DNA of 17,522 nucleotides from an uncultured Gammaproteobacteria bacterium. GTDB lineage: Bacteria > Pseudomonadota > Gammaproteobacteria > Acidiferrobacterales > CAJVXG01. The notes under the pieces are model-generated. The model saw only the letters and a program-made list of their open reading frames with translations. It searched no databases and was not told where the DNA came from. The stretch lies in the NCBI GenBank assembly GCA_913009215.1, contig CAJVXG010000010.1, positions 1 to 17,522 of the forward strand, given 5' to 3'. The translations under genes were made by a program, and so were the position numbers. Position 1 is the first letter of the stretch; every line of letters starts with the position of its first letter. Positions 11,128 to 17,522 of this stretch are shown here, piece after piece.

Positions 11128-13295
11128 TGGCAGAAGTCGCACAACTCAAAGTCAAAAAAAGACGTTTTGGGAAAAAAGACTGGCAGGCTGTTCAGGTCCA
11201 TATAAAACAAGAGCTGACGCGGCGTGAGCAGAGTCCATTTCGTTTGGCTCATGAACGTATCTGGAAAGAGGTAGACCGTCAGGTGGCAATGAAGCCAATG
11301 GTTTCTGTCAATAAAGACCCGAATGCGCCAAAAAACGACTGGCACAATACGATTGAGCTTGGCGATCTGGCCCGTTCTTCTGAAATCATCACCGCAGACG
11401 TTCGCCGTCTTTTATTCCCGACAGCGCGCGCCTGGTTTGAAAGTCATACCGAATTACCATTACAGGTAAACGATGAAACTGGTCAGGTTGAATTGCCCGA
11501 TCAAAAGCAACAGGCCCAGACCGACGGTGCGGTTCGTGCCTTTATGGCACAGCAGCATATTGATTTTGGTCTGAAATCACGTATTGATCTAACCGTACAT
11601 GAATCGCTGCATCATGGCTCATTTGTAGTTGAGGTTCGACAGGAAAGCGCCATGTTCGTTCATCAAGGAACGGGGATTCAGTCTCTTTCTGCACCGGTTT
11701 GGGTGCCGCATTCGATGTGGAACTGTTATCCAGACCCATCACCGCATATCGTCGGCACCAATACGCTCTATGACGGTTCAATGATTATCCGTGAATATGT
11801 GCCGATAGATCGGTTAAAGCTGATGGCAAAAGGCGATGGCTGGATGCTGTCACAAATTGGCAAGATACCGAAACGGGAACACACCAATAAAGACAATAAA
11901 ACGACCGATATTGAACTGGTCAAGTATTTTGGCGATGTGTCTATTCCCCGAAATGACGGCGATATTTATTTACCTAATTCAAAGGTAATTTTGGCAAATG
12001 GAGTCATTATATTCTACGCACCGAATTCATTGCCTTATTTGCCGATTATTTATAACGGCTATGAACGCATGGACGTTCGTGACCCGTATTATGTTTCACC
12101 ATTAATGAAACTGTCGCCGACACAGAAAATGGCGTCGTTTCTAGCAAACAAATATCTGGATAGTGTTGCTCTCAAGGTTGAGCCACCTATTTTGTATGAT
12201 GGCAACGACCCGACCTTTGTAATGAATGGCGGTCCTGTTATTGCCCCTGGTTGGAAAGGTGCAACAAAGTCCTTGGCAAATTTCAAGACGATTGATATAG
12301 GCGATCCGGCTTCTGCATTACAAGGGTTGCAGATGGTGTTGAGCCAGATTCAAAAAGGCACCAGTTCTGATGTACCACGTGAAACATCGCCCATTGCAGA
12401 CAAGACTGCTACCGAAGTTCGTGCCGAGACAAGGCGGGGTGAAGTCCGTGTTGTTGATTTTGTGGATAAACTGGAAACGTCATTAAAAACGTTTCTGTAC
12501 ATGCAACACGAATTAAACAAAAAAAACCTGGAACGCTATCCGTTCTACAACCCGGAAATGGATGCACCTGATTTTCAGTGGGCCAGTCAGGACATTTTGC
12601 CGAAGAATGTGAATTTCGAGGTTGTTGGTGCGCGTGGCGTATTGGGTGAAGAGGAACGGTCACAGAAAATGACTGCCGTTACTATCTTTGCATCCAGTAA
12701 CCCGGCCTTCGCCCCCTTGCTGAAAAATATCGATCTTCTGAAAGAAATGTTCCAAGACGCTGGAATCAAGAACCCTGAGCGGTTTATGAACATTCCTGAC
12801 GATGAGGAAGAGGCAAAGCTGAAACAGCTTGAAGAGGCTATCGTTGCAGAATTCAAGCCGGTAGTGGAAGAACTGCAACAGAAGAACGACGAACTGGAAA
12901 AAGACATTGCAATCCAGAATGCAGTGAATGAAGCGAAAGTGCTTGAAGCAGAAATCAAGGCGAATTCGCAGGCGGAAATATCTGAATACAAAGCCGAATT
13001 ACAGGGCGAACTCGATATATTGCGTACTCAGCTTGAGATTATTAAATCAGCACCGGATACCGATGCTGGAACAGCATTAATTTTCAAAGGAATGACCGAT
13101 ATTTCAGAGAATATTAATAATGTTATTGATAGTCAGCGGACTGATATTGACCATCGTCAGACTGAACTGGAATCGCAATTAACCACCACTAATCAACAGA
13201 TTGCTGATTTGATTGAACAGTCGGGCCGTCCACTCAGAATAGAGCGTGATGAGAATGGTCGCATTACCGGTGCGGCAAGAGGAGAAGCAGGATAA
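11127..13295 (+). CDS. Portal protein
   Basis: A 722-aa dodecameric ring protein of the packaging vertex. ATG 11127 overlaps the terminase TGA; an in-frame TTG directly before it is less likely. The N-terminal third has a signature region (DVRRLLFPTARAWFESHTEL) of podovirus-like portals. The stretch around residues 420-450 (ETSPIADKTATEVRAETRR, then VVDFVDKLET) matches the stem/crown-proximal 'TATEV' element seen in many head-tail connector proteins. Residues about 560-700 are strongly acidic, lysine- and glutamine-rich coiled-coil (barrel-like C-terminus), longer than in the smallest portals. It precedes the scaffold and capsid genes as usual. Confidence 0.9.
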   Translation: MAEVAQLKVKKRRFGKKDWQAVQVHIKQELTRREQSPFRLAHERIWKEVDRQVAMKPMVSVNKDPNAPKNDWHNTIELGDLARSSEIITADVRRLLFPTARAWFESHTELPLQVNDETGQVELPDQKQQAQTDGAVRAFMAQQHIDFGLKSRIDLTVHESLHHGSFVVEVRQESAMFVHQGTGIQSLSAPVWVPHSMWNCYPDPSPHIVGTNTLYDGSMIIREYVPIDRLKLMAKGDGWMLSQIGKIPKREHTNKDNKTTDIELVKYFGDVSIPRNDGDIYLPNSKVILANGVIIFYAPNSLPYLPIIYNGYERMDVRDPYYVSPLMKLSPTQKMASFLANKYLDSVALKVEPPILYDGNDPTFVMNGGPVIAPGWKGATKSLANFKTIDIGDPASALQGLQMVLSQIQKGTSSDVPRETSPIADKTATEVRAETRRGEVRVVDFVDKLETSLKTFLYMQHELNKKNLERYPFYNPEMDAPDFQWASQDILPKNVNFEVVGARGVLGEEERSQKMTAVTIFASSNPAFAPLLKNIDLLKEMFQDAGIKNPERFMNIPDDEEEAKLKQLEEAIVAEFKPVVEELQQKNDELEKDIAIQNAVNEAKVLEAEIKANSQAEISEYKAELQGELDILRTQLEIIKSAPDTDAGTALIFKGMTDISENINNVIDSQRTDIDHRQTELESQLTTTNQQIADLIEQSGRPLRIERDENGRITGAARGEAG

Positions 13296-13475
13296 ATGGC
13301 AGAACAAATATACCAATCCAGTGACTTTGCATCGCGCATAAATACCGATGAAGAAACCATTGTAACTTATGTCACAGCGAATCCAGGTAAGACGCTAGCT
13401 GAAATACAGTTGGCAAATGCTGTAATCGCTAGCCGACATGGTGACGGATTTTGCTGCTGTGCCGATTACGATTGA
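13296..13475 (+). CDS. Small hypothetical protein, 59 aa
   Basis: Starts one base after the portal stop (TAA then ATG) with an upstream AGGAGAAG. The sequence MAEQIYQSSDFASRINTDEE...NPGKTLAEIQLANAV looks like a small helical protein, possibly winged-helix-like. It ends in an odd cysteine run, GFCCCADYD. The ending looks like out-of-frame reading of the next ORF, and the last 38 nt overlap it, so the natural protein could be longer or frameshifted. Function unknown. Confidence 0.5.
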   Translation: MAEQIYQSSDFASRINTDEETIVTYVTANPGKTLAEIQLANAVIASRHGDGFCCCADYD

Positions 13476-13563
13476 CCACGCCCATGCGCGCGCACTCATA
13501 GAGCTGTTGATCCAGGAAGGAAGTGCTGAAAAAAACCAGATTTACCAAAAAAGAAGAGCATGA
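13438..13563 (+). CDS. Possible small ORF or frame-shifted continuation, 41 aa
   Basis: A short frame starting at ATG 13438 without a Shine-Dalgarno sequence. The product (MVTDFAAVPITIDHAHARALIELLIQEG...) looks like natural protein, more so than the overlapping ends of its two neighbours. It overlaps the previous ORF by 38 nt and the next by 41 nt, each in a different frame. It could be a separate gene, or the middle of one protein interrupted by two indels (real or assembly). It contains A-AAA-AAC in frame at 13530-13536, but a -1 slip there leads to a stop within a few codons and joins no other frame. Confidence 0.35.
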   Translation: MVTDFAAVPITIDHAHARALIELLIQEGSAEKNQIYQKRRA

Positions 13564-13816
13564 ACTAAAACGCCTGCTTCTTCGGTCTATTGCTGATGAC
13601 GAAAAAGCCCGCCGTGAATTGGACAGGAAGGCAGCACAAGCCAGCGCCACTGTTGATATTGCCAAATCCATGCGCAAGGTTGCCTTGGAAGTCAGTAAGG
13701 TAATCGATAAACAGGAAGAGCAGAATAAAATAACGCAGCGAGTTGCAGCAAAACAACGTGAGCAACTGGCTGATGACGAAGAAGCAATGCAGTTAATTAT
13801 GTTGAATATTTTATGA
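13523..13816 (+). CDS. Coiled-coil phage protein, 97 aa
   Basis: Starts at GTG 13523 with AGGAAGG directly upstream (13514-13520). The whole protein is charged helix (KKEEHELKRLLLRSIADDEKARRELDRKAAQ... KVIDKQEEQNKITQRVAAKQREQLADDEE), typical of a coiled-coil. Its place between portal and scaffold fits an accessory head-assembly factor or scaffold-like helper, but no family is assigned. It ends at ATGA with the next small gene. Confidence 0.65.
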   Translation: MLKKTRFTKKEEHELKRLLLRSIADDEKARRELDRKAAQASATVDIAKSMRKVALEVSKVIDKQEEQNKITQRVAAKQREQLADDEEAMQLIMLNIL

Positions 13817-14025
13817 ATGCCGCAAAAGAGTTATTAACGATTATCCATAGCCATCCGTATTTTCCTGAATTAAGGGAAATCATAATTAATAGCAGACCAG
13901 TCGTACCTGGATACGATCCGAGAGAGGACGATCAAAGTACGATTGAGTGGAAACACAAATGCGCATTGCGCGATGGTTACGATTTATGTCTGACAATTCT
14001 AAACATTAATCCAGAAGGTGAATAA
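13813..14025 (+). CDS. Small hypothetical protein, 70 aa
   Basis: An acidic-to-neutral 70-aa protein starting at an ATGA overlap with the previous gene. It has HPYFPELREIIINSRPVVPGYDPREDDQS then EWKHKCALRDGYDLCLTILNIN. The 'RPvVP.yDP..D....WK......G.dlcLtll' pattern is one I recall from small head-region genes in related phages, of unknown role. A GAAGG at its 3' end serves the scaffold gene. Confidence 0.65.
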   Translation: MNAAKELLTIIHSHPYFPELREIIINSRPVVPGYDPREDDQSTIEWKHKCALRDGYDLCLTILNINPEGE

Positions 14026-14026
14026 T

Positions 14027-14722
14027 ATGCCAGAAGAAAATACCGATCAGAGCAAACAGCCTGATGAGAGTGGAAGTACCGAAACAGCGCCTGAAACACA
14101 GACCCTTGAAGACATTGCCAAGGAATTCAGTGTTGATGAGCAGATAACCAATTTTACAGCACAGCCGAATCAGCAAGTTCAGCAGCCGTATCAACCACCT
14201 TCCGACCCAGGGCAGTATGTTCCTGACCCGGTGACGGACCCGGAGGGATATAACCGATACACGCAACAGCAGCAAGTGGTGACTAATCAGGTACAGGGCA
14301 CCTTGCGTGAACTGAATAACCGGATTAATCAATTCGAGCAGCAAACTGAGCTGGCAAAGGTTGATGCTGATGTGCAAAAAGCAGTAGTGCATGTGAATCA
14401 AAAGCTGGGTGTTGACCCGGAGCTGGCCGAAATCGCACTTGAGAAAGCGTATCGTAATGATCCGAGTTTTCAGCGAATTTGGAATAACCGCGACAAAAAT
14501 CCTGCCGCCTTCAAAAAGGCGCTGGATGTCGTTGCGGATAAATACCAGACCTTGTTCAACATACAAACCGATCCCCAGTTAGTCGAGAACCAACGTGCTG
14601 CAAAAGCATCCCAGAAGACAATGGCGACCACAGCGAAAGAACATGCTGATGACAAGTGGGAAAACTTGTCAGACGCAGAGTTTGAACAGCAGTGGTCGGC
14701 AGTAAGGCAGTCAGGAGGTTAG
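14027..14722 (+). CDS. Capsid scaffolding protein (putative)
   Basis: A 231-aa, acidic, glutamine-rich protein without a fold motif. Start chosen at ATG 14027 (MPEENTDQSKQP); an in-frame GTG nine bases upstream sits on the Shine-Dalgarno region. The first 85 residues are Pro/Gln/Asp-rich and likely disordered, residues about 86-120 are coiled-coil (QVQGTLRELNNRINQFEQQ), and the C-terminal 60 are helical and charged (AKEHADDKWENLSDAEFEQQW). This composition and position directly before the capsid gene are those of podovirus scaffolds, which fill the prohead during assembly. No enzymatic motif, so the call rests on context and composition. Confidence 0.78.
   Translation: MPEENTDQSKQPDESGSTETAPETQTLEDIAKEFSVDEQITNFTAQPNQQVQQPYQPPSDPGQYVPDPVTDPEGYNRYTQQQQVVTNQVQGTLRELNNRINQFEQQTELAKVDADVQKAVVHVNQKLGVDPELAEIALEKAYRNDPSFQRIWNNRDKNPAAFKKALDVVADKYQTLFNIQTDPQLVENQRAAKASQKTMATTAKEHADDKWENLSDAEFEQQWSAVRQSGG
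14713..14718 (+). promoter_or_regulatory. Strong Shine-Dalgarno site of the capsid gene
   Basis: AGGAGG sits 7 bases ahead of ATG 14726, overlapping the last codons of the scaffold gene. It is the longest match to the anti-Shine-Dalgarno sequence that I find in the window, consistent with high output of capsid protein. Confidence 0.85.
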
Positions 14723-14725
14723 TAA

Positions 14726-15805
14726 ATGCCGCTAAATGTCTCAAATTTAACCAGTACGATTCAGGCACCTGTCAACTTTGTGTTGATGCGTGGTCTGTTG
14801 AGTGCGGCCCGGAAGAACTTGCCATATTTCAATGGTACGTTGCCGGGTACACTAGAAAAAACCGGTGGTTCAAAGTCGGTGAAGTGGCGCAGGATTGAAA
14901 ATCTCTCCCCTGCGACTACTGCATTGTCGGAGTTTACCGAGAACGGTCCTCTCACCTTTGGTGTTGGTCGCTCTACCGTAAAGCCGACGATAACCGATGT
15001 AACCCAGGCAGTTGCGAAATACGGCAACGCCATCCTGCTGACGGAAGAGGTTGACCTGTTTAATGTCAACTCAAACTCGATGGCACTGATGGAAACCCTG
15101 GGTGCGAATGCCGGTGAATCGCTTAATGTCGCAATGGCGACAGAGTTTGATAACGCGACTAATATCCGTTACGCCTCTGCTGCTGCTAACAAATCGGCGG
15201 TTATCGCCGAAATGAAGCTCCCCGATATTAAGTGGGCAGTAAACCAACTGAACCGAAACAGCGCCATGAAGATGTTTTCTATGGGCACTGGTTCCGCCAA
15301 TGTCGGTTCGTCTCCTATCCGCCAGTCCTACTTTGGTATTGTTAACCCTGATGTCGAGGAAGACATCCGCTCTCTTGTCGGTTTCATCGGCGTTGAGCAG
15401 TACGGGGGTTACACCCAAACACTGACAGGTGAGTTCGGGGCAGTGGGTGGTGTGCGTTTTGCATCGTCTGAAATGGCAACGGTTGAAACCGCTGCTGGTA
15501 CTACTTCTACATCGGATGTTTTCCGTGGTACCTCGGTCGATACAAACGACATATACAAAGCATTCATCTACGGTAGGGAAGCCGTTGGGTCGATTGGTCT
15601 TGGTGAGCAGCATGCCAAGGAAATCTACCAGATGGGTGATCGTGTGCCGACCGTTGAGCTGATTCAGCATCGTCCGGGTTCCTCGGGTGTTGGTGATATG
15701 TTCAATGAAATCGGGTCGATTGCATGGAAGGCGTGGTTCGCTGGTAAAGTCCTGAACAACAACTGGATTGTGCCTGTGTATACCCTTTCCAAGAATATCG
15801 TCTGA
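14726..15805 (+). CDS. Major capsid protein, N4-gp56 type
   Basis: A 359-aa HK97-fold-like shell protein of the N4-gp56 family. Distinctive elements are GTLEKTGGSKSVKWRRIENL (positions about 40-60), SPATTALSEFTENGPL, VTQAVAKYGNAILLTEEVDLF and a long alternating-strand C-terminus ending in NIV. The RRIENLSPATT..LTE..T and Y(G)(N/D)...LT(E/D)..D patterns are the family signature. There is no sign of a protease-cleaved N-terminal delta domain. It is preceded by the strongest Shine-Dalgarno site and followed at once by a terminator. The initiation ATG 14726 lies four bases after the scaffold stop. Capsomer organisation cannot be told from sequence. Confidence 0.92.
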   Translation: MPLNVSNLTSTIQAPVNFVLMRGLLSAARKNLPYFNGTLPGTLEKTGGSKSVKWRRIENLSPATTALSEFTENGPLTFGVGRSTVKPTITDVTQAVAKYGNAILLTEEVDLFNVNSNSMALMETLGANAGESLNVAMATEFDNATNIRYASAAANKSAVIAEMKLPDIKWAVNQLNRNSAMKMFSMGTGSANVGSSPIRQSYFGIVNPDVEEDIRSLVGFIGVEQYGGYTQTLTGEFGAVGGVRFASSEMATVETAAGTTSTSDVFRGTSVDTNDIYKAFIYGREAVGSIGLGEQHAKEIYQMGDRVPTVELIQHRPGSSGVGDMFNEIGSIAWKAWFAGKVLNNNWIVPVYTLSKNIV

Positions 15806-15812
15806 TAAATAT

Positions 15813-15840
15813 GCCCCCTGAAAAGGGGGCTATTTTTTTT
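15813..15840 (+). terminator. Intrinsic transcription terminator after capsid gene
   Basis: GCCCCCT and AGGGGGC (15813-15819 and 15824-15830) form a 7-bp perfect stem closed by a GAAA tetraloop and followed by TATTTTTTTT. It lies eight bases past the capsid stop and just before the Shine-Dalgarno site (GAGG, 15841-15844) of the next gene. The tetraloop and T-run are textbook; partial readthrough would set tail genes at lower levels than capsid. Confidence 0.95.
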
Positions 15841-15851
15841 GAGGTAATCCA

Positions 15852-16544
15852 GTGGATTTCATAACAGGTGTTAACCGGCTGATGCGGATCAATCATATTA
15901 TCCGTGGTGATGACGACGATATTACGACTTTTGCCGAGACACAACATGCGGCACATATCAGTCTGGCCCAGATCGCAATACAGGATGAATTGGCCGATCT
16001 GATTTCAGATAGACTGATTCCCTACGAAAAAACAAATACAACCCTGTCACTTGTCACATCAACAAGAACGTATGCACTGGCAAGTGATTTCATTCGATTC
16101 TATGGAACAGCACCATCCCTTTATGATTCAACCGATAATGTCCGCATCTATGAATATCCAGGCGGTGAAGATCGGTTAAAGGATAACGATTATCAGTACA
16201 AAACCAGTGAGGGTGCGCCGACGTACTGGTATTGGGATAACACAACGACAAAGCAGGTAGCATTTTATAATGTGCCGCAATCGAGTTATAACGGCAGGTC
16301 GATTTCATACGATTATGAAAAATCGGTAAGCGTCACGAACTCAACCGATGTATTGCCATTTCATAATGACGAGGAAGCGTTCTCGTTTATCTCCATGGCA
16401 GCAAGGCGTTTCGCCTTTATGGTGGCCGAAAAAGAGCTTGGCATCCTGTCACAGGATATGACGTATAGCAGCGCCACAAGTCGCTTATATAGCTTGTTGC
16501 GATTCAGCGACCCATCGCACCAGTATGGCAGAGCTTACCTGTAG
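15852..16544 (+). CDS. Head-tail adaptor (tail tubular A-like) protein
   Basis: A 230-aa protein starting at GTG 15852, with GAGG seven bases upstream. It has an N-terminal DDDDITTFAETQHAAHISLAQIAIQDELADLISD helical region (about 19-52), then RTYALASDFIRFYG and EYPGGEDRLKDNDYQYKTSEGAPTYWYWDN, where a beta-rich body begins. This combination (acidic helical start, 'L..dfirf', 'G.P.yWy') is seen in adaptor/tail tubular proteins that bind below the portal. Its position after capsid and before the nozzle-like gene supports that. It was not matched to a named family member. Confidence 0.7.
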   Translation: MDFITGVNRLMRINHIIRGDDDDITTFAETQHAAHISLAQIAIQDELADLISDRLIPYEKTNTTLSLVTSTRTYALASDFIRFYGTAPSLYDSTDNVRIYEYPGGEDRLKDNDYQYKTSEGAPTYWYWDNTTTKQVAFYNVPQSSYNGRSISYDYEKSVSVTNSTDVLPFHNDEEAFSFISMAARRFAFMVAEKELGILSQDMTYSSATSRLYSLLRFSDPSHQYGRAYL

Positions 16545-17522
16545 ATGGCTGTACTGACGTTTGAGGGCGGTCTGAATGAACAGGACTTGTCGCAAGTAAA
16601 TCCGTCTGAATGTATTGAAGGTTACAACTTTGAGCTGGGTGCGAAAGATACCCATTATAGACCGCGTAAGCCTTTCGAGAAAAAAGGAACAGCACCAAAC
16701 GCATCTGCAATAAACGGCATCATGCAGTTGCAGAAAATCGATGGTGCCTATTCCACAATTGTTCAGTCCGGCGATACAGTTTATGAATGGGACGGTGCCT
16801 CTACCTGGACAAGTAAAGGAACGGTAGATGCAAGTTCAAAGTTGCGTGGGTTAAGCTGGGTTCTGGATAGTTATCTGGTAATTACTGATGCAGCAAAACT
16901 GACGGTAGTTAAAAAGTGGGATGGCACCAGTTTGACAACGCTAACTACTGGTCTTGGATCGACGTTATTCGCCAGATATGCAGTTGTCCATTTAGGCCGC
17001 GTCTGGCTATTTAATGTCAAATCCGGGACAGACACACCACACCTTTTGGTGGCTTCCGCTTTCGAGAATCCTGAATCATACGACACCTCATTACGTGCAA
17101 AGGATTCCAGTTTCACCACAGGCAGCGAAGCCTTCTTTATGGTGACGCCTGATCTAAAACCGGTCAATGGTGTCGCTGTGTTTATGAATCAGTTGATTAT
17201 TTCCAGTGAAGGTGGGCACTTATGGAAGTTAACAGGAACTGATTCCAAAGATTTTGCCTGGATACCGTTTTATTCCGGTTCGTATGCCGTTGGTACCGAA
17301 ACCATGGCTAATATCGGTGATGATATTGTTTATATGAAAGCTGGTGGGAACATTGAATCCGTAGTATCAACAGATCGCTTTGGCGATGTAAAAACGGACG
17401 ATCTATCAAGGTGGATGCGGACAACGGTAAAAGATTTTTCTGATGCAATCACGGTCTACGATCAGTTCAACCAGAAAGTATATTTCTTTGCGAGTAGTAC
17501 AAAAGTAATTGTCCTGTTTAAA
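16545..17522 (+). CDS. Tail nozzle/stabilisation-like protein, 5' part, truncated by window
   Basis: The frame is open from ATG 16545, directly after TAG, through the last base; 326 codons are seen with no stop. The N-terminus (MAVLTFEGGLNEQDLSQVNP..CIEGYNFELG) is a compact 'GGLN' start seen in tail nozzle/stabilisation proteins of P22- and T7-like phages. It is followed by repeated beta-type units ending in W/F-aromatic-G turns (VYEWDGASTWTSKG, VVKKWDGTSL, GGHLWKLTGTDS). The repeats suggest a beta-propeller-like ring that continues the DNA channel below the adaptor. Total length is unknown because the gene runs off the edge; the true family could be a gp10/gp12-like tail protein. Confidence 0.7.
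   Translation, partial: MAVLTFEGGLNEQDLSQVNPSECIEGYNFELGAKDTHYRPRKPFEKKGTAPNASAINGIMQLQKIDGAYSTIVQSGDTVYEWDGASTWTSKGTVDASSKLRGLSWVLDSYLVITDAAKLTVVKKWDGTSLTTLTTGLGSTLFARYAVVHLGRVWLFNVKSGTDTPHLLVASAFENPESYDTSLRAKDSSFTTGSEAFFMVTPDLKPVNGVAVFMNQLIISSEGGHLWKLTGTDSKDFAWIPFYSGSYAVGTETMANIGDDIVYMKAGGNIESVVSTDRFGDVKTDDLSRWMRTTVKDFSDAITVYDQFNQKVYFFASSTKVIVLFK

Noticed and set aside
13530..13536. A-AAA-AAC slippery heptamer, possible -1 programmed frameshift
   Set aside because: A -1 slip enters a frame that stops after about ten codons and does not connect to the downstream 97-aa ORF, which would need a +1 shift.
14006..14566. 186-aa open frame on the - strand opposite the scaffold gene
   Set aside because: It is antisense to a well-supported gene, has no ribosome site, and its hydrophobic, leucine-rich content follows from the glutamine/glutamate codons opposite.
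15071..15670. 199-aa open frame on the - strand opposite the capsid gene
   Set aside because: Antisense shadow of the capsid coding frame; composition (His, Cys and Arg scattered) shows no domain.

Overview
The window is a stretch of a tailed double-stranded DNA bacteriophage genome. Every gene I can support lies on the + strand. Genes are packed with 1-4 nt stop/start overlaps (ATGA, TTGA, GTGA, TAATG) and there is no intergenic gap above about 70 bases. The order large terminase, portal, small ORFs, scaffold, N4-gp56-type major capsid protein, head-tail adaptor, tail nozzle/stabilisation-like protein suggests a podovirus-like virion. The standard code is used (TAA, TAG and TGA all terminate). 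Shine-Dalgarno sites, a GDP-mannose-derived sugar pathway and a Tat-type leader suggest a Gram-negative, probably proteobacterial, host. Nothing in the sequence fixes the host further.

Region 1 (about 1-1009) holds small genes: a cysteine-motif phage protein, an 81-aa hypothetical, a 40-aa single-span membrane peptide, and an unusual 305-bp block (705-1009). That block is flanked by 14-bp direct repeats and carries a short ORF overlapping a reading frame with a Tat-like signal.

Region 2 (1010-9687) is a large glycan cassette. It contains a GT9-like glycosyltransferase, two small hypotheticals, a GT29 (sialyltransferase-fold) protein, two GT-A glycosyltransferases with DxD motifs, a PAPS-type sulfotransferase, an HNH endonuclease, a GDP-mannose 4,6-dehydratase split by a 336-aa LAGLIDADG intein, a PLP-fold sugar enzyme in which histidine replaces the Schiff-base lysine (ColD-like 3-dehydratase), a 106-aa unknown, and a radical SAM/SPASM protein. 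Read together, the sugar genes suggest conversion of GDP-mannose to GDP-4-keto-6-deoxymannose and then to a 4-keto-3,6-dideoxy sugar. The transferases and sulfotransferase would then add or decorate sugars. The acceptor (virion protein, host O-antigen or other) cannot be told from sequence.

Region 3 (9691-17522) is the packaging and head module. The capsid gene has the strongest Shine-Dalgarno site in the window and is followed at once by an intrinsic terminator, which would keep capsid transcripts more abundant than those for the tail genes. The last gene runs off the right edge.
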